Assembly (NCBI RefSeq): GCF_001936575.1
Contig: NZ_MSMP01000005.1
Location: forward strand, 62,001 to 126,000
DNA: 64,000 nucleotides
Origin: Tenacibaculum agarivorans
GTDB taxonomy: Bacteria; Bacteroidota; Bacteroidia; Flavobacteriales; Flavobacteriaceae
Reading direction: 5' to 3'
Positions 18,349-27,400 of the stretch are shown one piece after another. The position numbers and the translations under genes were made by a program. Under the pieces are notes generated by a model. The model was not told where the DNA came from. It saw only the letters and a program-made list of their open reading frames with translations, and searched no databases. Numbering within the stretch: position 1 is the stretch's first letter; the number at the start of each line of letters is the position of its first letter.

Positions 18349-21045
18349 TTAAAATCTGAAATTATAGGTTATAGTAGGTATTGGAGTAGAAAAAATAGAG
18401 CTTTTAAAGCCTGTAACATTACCATTAACGGTTTCAAAAAAGATAGAATATGGATTGTTTCTACCCAGAACATTATATACAGATATATTCCAAAAACTGT
18501 GGGCAAACTTTTTAATTTTATGATTTCCTTCAATATTTATTCCAATATCAAGTCTATAATAATCAGGAATTCTAAATGCATTTCGATTGCTATAATTCAA
18601 AAACTCTGATCCTTGGAAGATAAATTTACCTGTAGGGTAGGTAATAGGCCTTCCTGTTTGATAACTGAAATTACTAGAAATACTATATCTTTCCGTTAGT
18701 TTATAATTCATAATGATATCTAAACTATGTGGCTTATCATAGTTTGTAGGAAAGAATTTCCCATTGTTTACAATTTCTTCATTGAAATTACCATCTAGTT
18801 GTATTAATGATCTGGCATATGTATAGCCTAACCATCCGTTTAATCTTCCTGCTTTTTTACGGATTAGAAATTCTACACCATACGATTTTCCTGGACCTTG
18901 TAACACTTCTGTTTCGATAGTTTCATTAAGAAGTAAATTGGCACCAGTTTTAAAATCAAGTAAATTTTCATATTTTTTATAGTAACCTTCCACACTAAGT
19001 TCATAATTGGAATTATCAAAGTTTTGGAATACTCCTAAAGAAAATTGTGTACCTTCTTGAGGTTTGATGTTGTGATCCGATAATCTCCACGTGTCCAATG
19101 GAGAGGCAGTTGTATTATTACTTAATCTGTGGATGTATTGAAATAGTTTATTCACTCCAGCTTTAACAGATAAGTCATCATTTAGTAAATATCTCGCCGA
19201 TAATCGATAACTTAATCCTTGATATGTATTAAAAATTTCGAAATTATCTCTTTCAACTGTATTTAATAAAGACGATTGATTTCTTGGTAAATTATCTTGA
19301 TATATTCTTTGAGAGGTAGGTCCTAAGGATACATATTGAGAAAAGCGTAGTCCTAAATCTATGGCTAATTTATCATTCACCTTGAAAGCATCTGAAATGA
19401 AGATCCCATTTTCTATACCCTTTTCTTTTGGGATATTTAAAGGTGTTACTACAGAGTTTTGCCCTTTAGGATTTATACTTCCTGGAGAAACATTATATAA
19501 CTTAGATTCAAGACCATAAACAAACTGATGTTTTTTAGAATGTAAATATTGTAACTTGAGTTTTAAACCGGTTTCGTTGATGTTATAATTTAAATCAAAA
19601 TTCCTGTTTTGATTTCCTTCAAAATCAATTCCAAACTCATAGTTACTATTAGATAAGATGAGATTTCCTTTATTCTTATCATTAAATTTATGAAACCAAT
19701 TAGCAGTCACTATAGTGTTGTTATATGAGTTTAAGGAGTCTGAAGCAATTTGAAACTCGTCATTACTATAATATCCCGTAATTTTTAAGGTATTATTTTT
19801 ATCAAATTCATGGTTGTATTTTAGTATTGCATCTTGAAAACTAGCACTACTATTAGCCAATTTTTTATCATCTAATATGTTAAGAATCCAATCAGAATAT
19901 GTGCTTCTTGCTCCAACTAAAAGACCTGATTTATCTTTAATAATAGGCACTTCTAAACTTAAATTTCCTGTTACTGGACCTATAGAAGCCTCTCCTTTAA
20001 ACTTTTCAGTACTTGCATCTTTAGTATTAATATCAAAAACAGATGATATTCTACCACCATATTCAGCGGGGGTATTTCCTTTATAAACATTTAAGTCTTC
20101 AGTAGTAAAAGGATTAATAGCAGAAAATAGCCCTAAAAAGTGAGTGGGATTGTACATTACTCCTTCATCTAATAAAAATAAATTCTGATCTACTTTTCCA
20201 CCTCTTACATTAACTCCTTCAGAACCTTCACCAGCAGACTTAATACCGGGTAAAGTAACTACGGCTTTAAGAATATCTCTTTCTCCAAGGACTTGAGGAA
20301 TGGTTTTAATATCTTTAGCTTTTATTTGAGTAATTCCAGCTACTGTTTGCTTTACATTAAAGTTTCTTTTTGCATCAATAACAACTTCATCAAGTTCTTC
20401 ATTTTTTTCTTTTAAAGAAAAGTTAAGATTTCCATCGCTATGTACTACTAAAGCTCTAGAATCTCTAGAAAAACCTGAGGCAGATACTTCAATATAATTT
20501 TTACCATAAGGTAACTCTAAGCTGTAAAAACCATTTTTAGTAGTAGTTGTAAAGATGTTTTTTTCTCGTTCAAAAATTGTTACTCCTTCAAGCGGTTGAT
20601 TGTTTTTTTTACTTTTTATTCTACCTGATAGTTTATAAAAATCTTGTCTTTCTTGTTTTTCTTTACCCACTACATAAGAATCTTCGTCAGTAATTATAGG
20701 TGCATGGTAATTATTTTTTTGATCTTCTTCAAAAACGGTTTTTCTAATCAAACTTCCGTTTGTAAGTATAACTTGATTGTTTTTGGTGATATGAAAATTA
20801 ATATTTGTGGTACCAAAAATATGATCTAGGATTTCAGTAATATCTTTATTATTGAAAGTACCGTTGATTTTTTCAGTATCTAACCAATCTTTAATAAAGA
20901 AAAAACGATAATTAGTTTTTTTCTCAATTAACTCAATAGCTTCAAGTTTACTTAAATTATTGAATTCAATATCTATTTTAGTATTCTGGCTAGATAACTT
21001 TAGGAAAGTTACTAGAAAGATAAGTGATAATAATGCTCTTTTCAT
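18349..21045 (-). CDS. TonB-dependent receptor with STN domain, operon copy 1 gene B
   Basis: This 898-residue paralogue of 11842-14568 has a signal peptide (MKRALLSLIFLVTFLKLSSQ). An STN domain (about 24-98), a carboxypeptidase-like domain (NQPLEGVTIFEREKNIFTTT) and LDEVVIDAKR before the plug follow. The plug contains GEGSEGVNVRGGKVDQNLFL, identical in both copies. The barrel ends TITYNFRF. The plug and last strands are much more alike between the copies than the barrel middle, where loops such as NTKDASTEKF and QTNDPNTKKL differ. That fits ligand divergence after duplication. Gene A lies 8 bases upstream. Confidence 0.93.
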   Translation of the reverse strand: MKRALLSLIFLVTFLKLSSQNTKIDIEFNNLSKLEAIELIEKKTNYRFFFIKDWLDTEKINGTFNNKDITEILDHIFGTTNINFHITKNNQVILTNGSLIRKTVFEEDQKNNYHAPIITDEDSYVVGKEKQERQDFYKLSGRIKSKKNNQPLEGVTIFEREKNIFTTTTKNGFYSLELPYGKNYIEVSASGFSRDSRALVVHSDGNLNFSLKEKNEELDEVVIDAKRNFNVKQTVAGITQIKAKDIKTIPQVLGERDILKAVVTLPGIKSAGEGSEGVNVRGGKVDQNLFLLDEGVMYNPTHFLGLFSAINPFTTEDLNVYKGNTPAEYGGRISSVFDINTKDASTEKFKGEASIGPVTGNLSLEVPIIKDKSGLLVGARSTYSDWILNILDDKKLANSSASFQDAILKYNHEFDKNNTLKITGYYSNDEFQIASDSLNSYNNTIVTANWFHKFNDKNKGNLILSNSNYEFGIDFEGNQNRNFDLNYNINETGLKLKLQYLHSKKHQFVYGLESKLYNVSPGSINPKGQNSVVTPLNIPKEKGIENGIFISDAFKVNDKLAIDLGLRFSQYVSLGPTSQRIYQDNLPRNQSSLLNTVERDNFEIFNTYQGLSYRLSARYLLNDDLSVKAGVNKLFQYIHRLSNNTTASPLDTWRLSDHNIKPQEGTQFSLGVFQNFDNSNYELSVEGYYKKYENLLDFKTGANLLLNETIETEVLQGPGKSYGVEFLIRKKAGRLNGWLGYTYARSLIQLDGNFNEEIVNNGKFFPTNYDKPHSLDIIMNYKLTERYSISSNFSYQTGRPITYPTGKFIFQGSEFLNYSNRNAFRIPDYYRLDIGINIEGNHKIKKFAHSFWNISVYNVLGRNNPYSIFFETVNGNVTGFKSSIFSTPIPTITYNFRF

Positions 21046-21053
21046 AGGTGTTC

Positions 21054-21758
21054 TTACAAGTTGTTTTCTATTTTACTACATAACGCAATCATAAATTTTT
21101 CGAAATAACTTTTTCTTAGTTTGCGTTGTTCGTTAAAAAATTGTTTTATTTCCTTTTTTTGCTCAGGAAATATCTCATAAAAATCATTTTTACTTTCTAC
21201 AGTATAATATTCATTTTTGAATTTTAGAATATAACTTTCACGTTGCTTGAAAGAGTAGTAGTTGTAACTTTTATCTAATTTCTTTGTTTTGGTTTTTTGA
21301 AATTTTTTGAAAAGTGAAATTTGACCAAAGTCTTTTAGAATTTGAGCGTAACCATGTTTTTTGGTATTAACAAATTTAGTGGTATTAATAGTGAAATAAT
21401 CCACTAAGTTATTTTCTAAGTGAATAGATAGACCTGTAGTTACAGATAAATCTGTAATGTAGTCTAGAATTCTAGCAATAACCTGATCATCAACCAAATC
21501 ATATTTAATTTCTACATTGGGATAATATTCTCCATTATAAAAAACACTTCCTTTTGTATATTGATAGGTTTCGTAATAGTTGTGAGTTTCTTTAGATCTA
21601 GCGTACTTTTCAGCAAATAAGGGTCCATAACTTAAAGTAGAATTTTTTAGGTTAACAATTTTATCAAAATTGGTATAAAAAGACTCTAAGTTACTATCTT
21701 GAGAAATTACTGTAGCACAATAAGATATTAGAAAAAGGGATAGCACACTTCTTCTCAT
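21054..21758 (-). CDS. Small exported protein of unknown function, operon copy 1 gene A
   Basis: This is a 234-residue exported protein (signal MRRSVLSLFLISYCATVISQ) and a paralogue of 14568-15257. Shared features are LSYGPLFAEKYARSKETHN near residue 41, KYDLVDDQVIARI in the middle, KKHGYAQI, and a basic C-terminal region after IFPEQKKEIKQFFNEQRKL. No known domain is recognised. As first gene of the copy 1 operon it follows the promoter region at 21759-21820. The A genes diverge more between copies than the receptors do. Confidence 0.7.
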   Translation of the reverse strand: MRRSVLSLFLISYCATVISQDSNLESFYTNFDKIVNLKNSTLSYGPLFAEKYARSKETHNYYETYQYTKGSVFYNGEYYPNVEIKYDLVDDQVIARILDYITDLSVTTGLSIHLENNLVDYFTINTTKFVNTKKHGYAQILKDFGQISLFKKFQKTKTKKLDKSYNYYSFKQRESYILKFKNEYYTVESKNDFYEIFPEQKKEIKQFFNEQRKLRKSYFEKFMIALCSKIENNL

Positions 21759-21819
21759 AGTAATTAATTGTTTGGTTGATTAAATTTAGTTTTTGGAGGC
21801 TAAATCTGGAACTAAAATA

Positions 21820-21846
21820 AAAAAAAACAGCTTTCAAAGCTGTTTT
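21820..21846 (-). terminator. Rho-independent terminator of pepD
   Basis: The stem AAAACAGCTT (21824-21833) pairs with AAGCTGTTTT (21837-21846) around a TCA loop, and the preceding A-run gives a U-tract on the minus strand. It sits just past the pepD stop at 21854 and upstream of the receptor operon copy 1. Confidence 0.88.
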
Positions 21847-21853
21847 TTAACAT

Positions 21854-23320
21854 TTAATTCTTGGTCTTAGGTATATTTTTAAGGATTTCTAATAAAAACT
21901 CCCAAAATTTTAACGTAGATGAAATTTGTGCTCGCTCATCTGGAGAATGTGCACCTCTAATATTAGGGCCAAAGGAAATCATATCCATATTAGGATAATT
22001 TTGTCCTAAAATTCCACACTCTAATCCAGCATGACATGCAGCCACGTGAGGTTCAGAATCATTTAGTTCAATATATAGCTTTTTCATGACCTTTAATATA
22101 TCAGAACTCATATTAGGGAGCCAACCTGGATAAGATCCTGAGAACTCAACATCAAAACCTGCCAATTCGAAAATAGATCGTAATGAGTTGGCTAAATCCC
22201 ATTTATTAGTTTCAGATGATGATCTGGTTAAGCATCCTATTTTGATATTTCCATCCTTAACAATAACTCGAGCAATATTATTAGACGTTTCTACCAAATC
22301 GGTTATATCTGGACTCATACGATATACACCATTTAAAGCACCATAAATAGATTTTATCAAGCCTATTTGAACTCCTAAATCCATAACATAATTAGGTAAT
22401 TCTACTTCTTTAAGTTCTATGGTTAGATTAGGTTCTAAGGATTCAAACTCTGCTTTTATTTCATTAATTAACTCATGTAATTCAAGAAAAAAAGATTCTT
22501 TAGATACTGTATCAACAACTATAATAGCAAAACTTTCTCTTGGAATTGCATTACGTAGGCTTCCACCATTGATTTCTGAGATGCGAAGTCCGTGATTAGT
22601 AAAACCATCAAATAATAAACGGTTCATAATCTTATTAGCATTTCCTAATCCTTTATGAATATCCATTCCAGAATGCCCACCATTTAAGCCAGTAACGGAA
22701 AGCTCAAAAGCTAACGTATGTTCAGGAGTTTCTTCTTGCTTATATGTACCAGTAGCAGTAATATCAACACCTCCAGCGCAACCAATGCCAATTTCATCAT
22801 CTTCTTCAGTATCAAGGTTCAATAAGATTTCTCCGGTTAATAATCCTCCTTCAAGTCCCATTGCACCAGTCATTCCTGTCTCCTCATCAATAGTAAATAA
22901 GGCTTCAATTGCTGGGTGTGCAATATCTTCAGAAGATAAAATAGCCATTATAGAAGCTACACCTAAACCATTATCAGCTCCTAAAGTAGTTCCTTTTGCT
23001 TTAACCCAATCTCCATCAACAAACATCTTGATACCTTCTGTATCAAAATCAAAAACAGTATCTGAGTTTTTTTGATGTACCATATCTAAATGACTTTGCA
23101 TTACTATGGTTTTTCTATCTTCCATTCCGGAAGACGCAGGTTTTCTTATAATTACATTTCCTACTTTATCTACACTAGTTTCTAAATTCAATTTTTTTCC
23201 AAAATCTACCATAAATTGAATTACTCGTTCTTCCTTTTTAGAAGGACGTGGAACAGCATTTAAATCAGCAAAATGATTCCAAACCGCTTTGGGTTCTAAA
23301 TTTCTTATTTCTGTACTCAT
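21854..23320 (-). CDS. pepD: Aminoacyl-histidine dipeptidase (M20C, PepD)
   Basis: This is a cytosolic di-zinc dipeptidase that hydrolyses Xaa-His and other dipeptides. It is 488 residues, the family's normal length. Metal and catalytic residues are visible: His77 and Asp79 in MQSHLDMVHQ, Asp116 in TTLGADNGLG, Glu146-Glu147 in TIDEETGMTGAMGLEG. Later come HAACHAGLECGILGQ and the C-terminal FGPNIRGAHSPDERAQI with a metal-binding His. A lid/dimer domain lies between about 200 and 390. The barrel protein gene upstream is only 14 bases away, so the two form a pair on the minus strand. Confidence 0.95.
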   Translation of the reverse strand: MSTEIRNLEPKAVWNHFADLNAVPRPSKKEERVIQFMVDFGKKLNLETSVDKVGNVIIRKPASSGMEDRKTIVMQSHLDMVHQKNSDTVFDFDTEGIKMFVDGDWVKAKGTTLGADNGLGVASIMAILSSEDIAHPAIEALFTIDEETGMTGAMGLEGGLLTGEILLNLDTEEDDEIGIGCAGGVDITATGTYKQEETPEHTLAFELSVTGLNGGHSGMDIHKGLGNANKIMNRLLFDGFTNHGLRISEINGGSLRNAIPRESFAIIVVDTVSKESFFLELHELINEIKAEFESLEPNLTIELKEVELPNYVMDLGVQIGLIKSIYGALNGVYRMSPDITDLVETSNNIARVIVKDGNIKIGCLTRSSSETNKWDLANSLRSIFELAGFDVEFSGSYPGWLPNMSSDILKVMKKLYIELNDSEPHVAACHAGLECGILGQNYPNMDMISFGPNIRGAHSPDERAQISSTLKFWEFLLEILKNIPKTKN

Positions 23321-23334
23321 TGTAAGTATTTGTT

Positions 23335-24030
23335 TTAAAGGAAAAAGTATGTAAATTTTAACGTCACATAAGAATCGGTACCATTTGGTACCACTGGAGG
23401 TATTGAAGCTGGAGAGTTTCGATGTGGATTAGTTAATCCATGGTGATAACGAACACTAGCCATAAACTTATCTAAATATTGAGCGTTTAACCCGATAGTT
23501 AAAAATAGATTTATAGGAATATTAGTATTTCCAGCATTAAAGTTTAAATTTCTAGTATTAATATTGAAAGGAGTTAAGAGGTATGATTCTTTCTCACTAT
23601 CAACAATGTTATATTTATAACCAAAATCTGTAGTGGGGCCAATACTGATACCAAAGTCAGAATTTCTAGTCACATAATAATTGTAATTTATTAATACAGG
23701 TACACTAAAGTTTTCTAAATTATATCCAATTTCTTCAATTGTAGTTGCAACGCTATTTTCACGCCCCAGAAGTTTTAGATTGTGTCTATTATAGTTTAAA
23801 CCAATAAATAAATCAAAACTATCACTTAATTCTAGAGCATATATCAATCCTAAAGAAAAACCTACAGACGATTTTGTTTCAAGATAATTTGGATCCGACA
23901 TAAAATAAGTTGCTCCACCAGTAACTCCGATTCTACCAGAAAAGATTCCGTTATTGTATCTTCCATATCTTTGACCAAAGACATTAATAAATGCTAAGAA
24001 AATAAGCGAAAATGTAAGAGATTTATACAT
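23335..24030 (-). CDS. Outer-membrane beta-barrel protein
   Basis: This 231-residue protein has a signal peptide (MYKSLTFSLIFLAFINVFGQ). About eight amphipathic strands follow, such as GRIGVTGGATYFMSDPNY, VGFSLGLIYALELSDSFDLF and FSVPVLINYNYYVTRNSD. The end is YVTLKFTYFFL, with a terminal aromatic residue typical of Bam substrates. It resembles the PorT/OmpA-barrel-type Bacteroidota family of outer-membrane proteins. Function is unknown. It starts 56 bases from the recR start on the opposite strand, so the promoters are divergent, and pepD follows 14 bases downstream. Confidence 0.8.
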   Translation of the reverse strand: MYKSLTFSLIFLAFINVFGQRYGRYNNGIFSGRIGVTGGATYFMSDPNYLETKSSVGFSLGLIYALELSDSFDLFIGLNYNRHNLKLLGRENSVATTIEEIGYNLENFSVPVLINYNYYVTRNSDFGISIGPTTDFGYKYNIVDSEKESYLLTPFNINTRNLNFNAGNTNIPINLFLTIGLNAQYLDKFMASVRYHHGLTNPHRNSPASIPPVVPNGTDSYVTLKFTYFFL

Positions 24031-24062
24031 GCCACTAAATTAATAAAAAATAAAGATATCCT

Positions 24063-24070
24063 TATATTTG
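24063..24070 (+). promoter_or_regulatory. Candidate -7 promoter element of recR
   Basis: TATATTTG matches TAnnTTTG 16 bases upstream of the recR ATG. A second match, TACTTTTG, sits at 24078-24085 immediately before the ATG and is less likely to be used because it would leave no leader. Confidence 0.5.
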
Positions 24071-24086
24071 CATCAAATACTTTTGA

Positions 24087-24704
24087 ATGGATTTTTCCTC
24101 TAAATTATTAGAAAATGCGGTTAATGAGGTAAGTAGATTACCAGGTATAGGTAAAAGAACTGCTTTACGTTTGGTATTACACTTATTAAAACAGCCTGCT
24201 GATCATACGAAGTACTTAGCCAATGCATTAACACAGCTAAGAAATGAGGTGAAAACATGTAAAAAATGTCATAATATTTCCGATACAATACTTTGTGATA
24301 TTTGTAGTAATCCGAATAGAAATTCTGAAATTGTATGTGTTGTTGAAGACATAAGAGATGTAATGGCGATTGAAAATACAGGTCAATTTAGAGGTTTATA
24401 TCATGTTTTAGGAGGTAAAATTTCACCTATAGAAGGAGTTGGACCTCAAAATTTGAATATTGAATCTCTAGTAGAAAAAGTAAAAAGTGGAGAAGTAAAA
24501 GAACTGATATTTGCTTTAAGTTCTACTATGGAAGGGGATACAACTAATTTTTACATATACAAGCAAATAGAAAAGTATGCTATTATTACTTCTACTATAG
24601 CAAGGGGGATATCAGTAGGGGATGAATTGGAATATGCAGATGAAGTAACATTAGGACGAAGTTTATTAAATCGAATACCTTTTGAAAATAGTTTAAAACA
24701 ATAA
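24087..24704 (+). CDS. recR: Recombination mediator RecR
   Basis: RecR works with RecF/RecO to load RecA at gaps during DNA repair. The 205-residue length is standard. An N-terminal helix-hairpin-helix is visible ([19 protein letters not shown]), followed by a C4 zinc finger (Cys58, Cys61, Cys70, Cys73). The Toprim domain follows ([40 protein letters not shown]). The C-terminal motif [20 protein letters not shown] completes the family. It is a lone plus-strand gene with its own terminator, divergent from the barrel gene. Confidence 0.97.
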   Translation: MDFSSKLLENAVNEVSRLPGIGKRTALRLVLHLLKQPADHTKYLANALTQLRNEVKTCKKCHNISDTILCDICSNPNRNSEIVCVVEDIRDVMAIENTGQFRGLYHVLGGKISPIEGVGPQNLNIESLVEKVKSGEVKELIFALSSTMEGDTTNFYIYKQIEKYAIITSTIARGISVGDELEYADEVTLGRSLLNRIPFENSLKQ

Positions 24705-24728
24705 AAAGCACCTCTAAGGTGCTTTTTT
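24703..24728 (+). terminator. Rho-independent terminator of recR
   Basis: An 11-bp perfect stem (AAAAAGCACCT / AGGTGCTTTTT, loop CTA) begins inside the recR stop codon and is followed by T. It may also serve the convergent lipoprotein genes. Confidence 0.92.
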
Positions 24729-24763
24729 ATTATTCATTATAATTTGTTGTACGTTTAAAAATA

Positions 24764-25129
24764 CTATTGTTTTTTATAAACAGTATTTCCATTTAGAATT
24801 TTCATGGTAGTATTATCATCTGAAAATTCTATTTGTGATTCAATATTATTAAATGTGTATAAACTTTCACCTTTATTTTCCCAAGTATTAGTACCTTCTA
24901 TTTTTATACAGTCAGTATTTACTGTTTGAAAAGTTTCAGATACCGTTGAGTTATTGGTTTTAAATTCTATGGTAGACATTTTCTCACAATCAGGTTGTTC
25001 TACATTGTCTATTGAAAATAAATTCCACTTTCCTAAAATAGGATCGTTAACGTTACTTGAGTTCTCATCATCACTAGAACATGAAAGTAAAGCAACGATA
25101 GCGCAAATGGTTAATACATATTTATACAT
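24764..25129 (-). CDS. Lipocalin-like lipoprotein
   Basis: This 121-residue lipoprotein has lipobox ALLSC and Cys17, then an acidic linker (SSDDENSSNVND). The mature part starts ILGKWNLFSIDNVEQPDCEK and has TIEFKTNNSTV and a NTWENKGESLYTF block. That is the usual pattern of Bacteroidota lipocalin-like (DUF4923/lipocalin_4 type) lipoproteins. Two mature cysteines (in QPDCEK and TDCIKI) may pair. It is 10 bases downstream of a paralogous gene and they form a two-gene unit. Function is unknown. Confidence 0.75.
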   Translation of the reverse strand: MYKYVLTICAIVALLSCSSDDENSSNVNDPILGKWNLFSIDNVEQPDCEKMSTIEFKTNNSTVSETFQTVNTDCIKIEGTNTWENKGESLYTFNNIESQIEFSDDNTTMKILNGNTVYKKQ

Positions 25130-25139
25130 AATAATTAGA

Positions 25140-25565
25140 TTATTTTCTTTTATAGGTAAACCCTCCGATATTCATATTGGTATTATTCTCACTAAATTTT
25201 ATTTCACCAACTGCTCCTGAAGTATAACCATGTCTTTTTATTTCGTACATACTGTTACCTTTGTTGGTCCATTGACCTCTTTGGTTGTTATCTGTTATTT
25301 CTGTACAATTGTTATTTACTACATTAAACTCAGTGTAGGTATATGAATTGTCTTCTTTGAATTCGTAAGTAGTTTTCTTTTGGCAGTCACTATCAATGTC
25401 TACATTATTATTATTTTTAATTAAGGTCCACGTTCCAATAAGAAGATCCTTATCAGAAGTGTTGTCGTCAATTATATCTTCTGCACCATCAATAGCTTCT
25501 TCAGCAGTATCGGAACAAGAAAAAAGACACAAAAAGGCAAATGAAAGAATTAAGATTTTTTTCAT
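25140..25565 (-). CDS. Lipocalin-like lipoprotein, paralogue of its neighbour
   Basis: This 141-residue lipoprotein has lipobox LFSC and Cys17, then an acidic linker (TAEEAIDGAEDIIDDNTSD). The mature domain reads LIGTWTLIKNNNNVDIDSDC, TYEFKEDNSYTYTEF, NNCTEI, GQWTNKGNSMYEI and IKFSENNTNMNI. Each matches a block of the following gene (GKWNLF, IEFKTNNS, TDCIKI, WENKGESLY, IEFSDDNTTM). The two arose by duplication and lie 10 bases apart. They are probably outer-membrane-attached lipid- or small-molecule-binding proteins, though no ligand can be inferred. Confidence 0.75.
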   Translation of the reverse strand: MKKILILSFAFLCLFSCSDTAEEAIDGAEDIIDDNTSDKDLLIGTWTLIKNNNNVDIDSDCQKKTTYEFKEDNSYTYTEFNVVNNNCTEITDNNQRGQWTNKGNSMYEIKRHGYTSGAVGEIKFSENNTNMNIGGFTYKRK

Positions 25566-25611
25566 AATTAAGGGGATAATTTAATATTCAACAACGCAAT
25601 GTACTTATTTT

Positions 25612-26211
25612 TTATGAAAGCTTATCTTCATTCTGAGTATTATTTTTTATAAGCTCTTCTTCGTATTTATCCCAACTTTTTTTAGCTCGGATTTTTTTAT
25701 ACAATCGAACACTCATCATTAATAAAACAGAAACCAATACAATACCAATAACTCCCCAAATCCAATTGATAGCATTTTTAAGGACTACTAAAAATACTAC
25801 TGCGAACAATATTATAGTGGCAACCTCATTCCATATACGAAGTTTTAAAGAAGAATATTTAACTTCATCTCGTTGTAATTGTTTAAAAATAGAATGACAA
25901 GCTCCGTGATAAAAGTATAATGCTAAAACAAATGCCAATTTTACATGCATCCATGGCATTTCTAGATAAATAGGATTCTTAACCAACATCCAAAAAGCAA
26001 AAAAGCTGGCTAAAACAGCGGAAGGCCAAGCAATGATATACCACAACCTCTTTTGCATTAATTTATATTGTGTTTGTAAAATTTCTTTAGCAGGTGTTTC
26101 TTTTTTTTCGGCTTCTGTATGATATATAAATAAACGAACCATGTAAAAAAGACCAGCAAACCAAGTAACAACAAAAATTATGTGTAATGATTTAATGTAT
26201 AGGAAATCCAT
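25612..26211 (-). CDS. hemJ: Protoporphyrinogen IX oxidase HemJ
   Basis: This integral membrane enzyme converts protoporphyrinogen IX to protoporphyrin IX, the step before iron insertion. The 199-residue protein begins MDFLYIKSLHIIFVVTWFAG and continues LFYMVRLFIYHTEAEKKE, the HemJ signature with conserved His10 in the first membrane helix. Four to five membrane helices are visible (about 5-25, 55-75, 82-100, 125-165). The C-terminus carries an extra charged tail (KKSWDKYEEELIKNN). The gene starts 2 bases after hemH ends, so the last two heme enzymes are co-transcribed. No hemG or hemY is seen. Confidence 0.9.
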   Translation of the reverse strand: MDFLYIKSLHIIFVVTWFAGLFYMVRLFIYHTEAEKKETPAKEILQTQYKLMQKRLWYIIAWPSAVLASFFAFWMLVKNPIYLEMPWMHVKLAFVLALYFYHGACHSIFKQLQRDEVKYSSLKLRIWNEVATIILFAVVFLVVLKNAINWIWGVIGIVLVSVLLMMSVRLYKKIRAKKSWDKYEEELIKNNTQNEDKLS

Positions 26212-26213
26212 AA

Positions 26214-27233
26214 CTATCTCTTTTCAAATTCATTAATCCATTTAGTTAAAGCATCAACCCATTCTTCATTATCATTCAAACAAGGTACAGTATAGAATTC
26301 ATCTCCACCAGCTTCGATAAATTCTTCTTTACCTTCCATAGCAATCTCCTCTAAAGTTTCTAAACAATCAGAAACAAAGGCAGGAGTAACAATCGCTAGT
26401 TTTTTAATACCGTCTTTTTCTGCTTTCTTAATGATGGTTCTATCAGTGTATGGTTGTAACCAAGGATCAACACCTAAACGAGATTGAAAAGTAGTAGTGA
26501 CATCATTTTCATCTAAACCTAATTCAGCAATAACGTTTTTAGTGGTTTGAAAACATTGATGACGGTAACAATAGTTATGTGCAGCAGATTGTGTATTGCA
26601 ACAACTACCATCTATTTTACAATGAGATTTTGTAATATCAGATTTTCGAATATGTCTTTCTGGTACTCCGTGATATGAGAAAAGAATGTGATCATATTCC
26701 TTATCTGATAAATATTCCTTTATGCTATTAGATAAAGCACTGATGTATTCCTTTTTATTATAGAAAGCAGGAAGATCAGTCAATTTCATGTCTGGAAAAT
26801 GTTCTTTTCTTAATTTTTCAGCTAAAACTAAAATAGTTTCCGTAGTTGCCATAGCAAATTGTGGATACAAAGGAACGATAAACACATCTTTTACACCTTT
26901 ATCATATAACTCTTGCATTCCTTGTTGTATAGAAGGATTACCATAACGCATAGCTAATGCAACAGGAAGATCTGTTTTTGCTTGAACTCTCTCTTGTAAT
27001 CGTTCTGAAAGTACGATGAGGGGAGAACCTTCTTCCCACCAAATCTTTTTGTATGCTGCGGCAGATTTTTTAGGGCGCGTATTTAAAATGATTCCTTTAA
27101 CTAAAAAAGAACGAAACCAATATGGAAAATCAATTACACGTTCATCCATTAAAAATTCACCTAAATATCTTTTTACATCTTTTGGATCAGTGCTGTCAGG
27201 TGATCCTAAGTTTACTAATAATACTCCTTTCAT
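26214..27233 (-). CDS. hemH: Ferrochelatase
   Basis: It inserts Fe2+ into protoporphyrin IX to make protoheme. The 339-residue protein carries MKGVLLVNLGSPDSTDPKDV at the start and the catalytic His188 in SYHGVPERH. Glu292 in SDCLETLEEI corresponds to the second metal-site residue of the family. TFQSRLGVDPWLQPYTD is also typical. An internal cysteine cluster (Cys205, 211, 212, 222, 227, in HCKIDGSCCNTQ and YCYRHQC) resembles the one proposed to hold a [2Fe-2S] cluster in some bacterial ferrochelatases. It is the promoter-proximal gene of the hemH-hemJ pair. Confidence 0.96.
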   Translation of the reverse strand: MKGVLLVNLGSPDSTDPKDVKRYLGEFLMDERVIDFPYWFRSFLVKGIILNTRPKKSAAAYKKIWWEEGSPLIVLSERLQERVQAKTDLPVALAMRYGNPSIQQGMQELYDKGVKDVFIVPLYPQFAMATTETILVLAEKLRKEHFPDMKLTDLPAFYNKKEYISALSNSIKEYLSDKEYDHILFSYHGVPERHIRKSDITKSHCKIDGSCCNTQSAAHNYCYRHQCFQTTKNVIAELGLDENDVTTTFQSRLGVDPWLQPYTDRTIIKKAEKDGIKKLAIVTPAFVSDCLETLEEIAMEGKEEFIEAGGDEFYTVPCLNDNEEWVDALTKWINEFEKR

Positions 27234-27400
27234 TATTTAGTGTTTATCTTACATAAGCCCATTAGGAAATAGAACTTATTTATATCTGTTTTTTTATTTA
27301 ATAATTATTCTGATAATAGAAATTTCTAACTTCTAACTCGATTTCGACAAGCTTAATCTTCATTTTTATATCATCAGTATATAGTAAAACATGTATTTCA

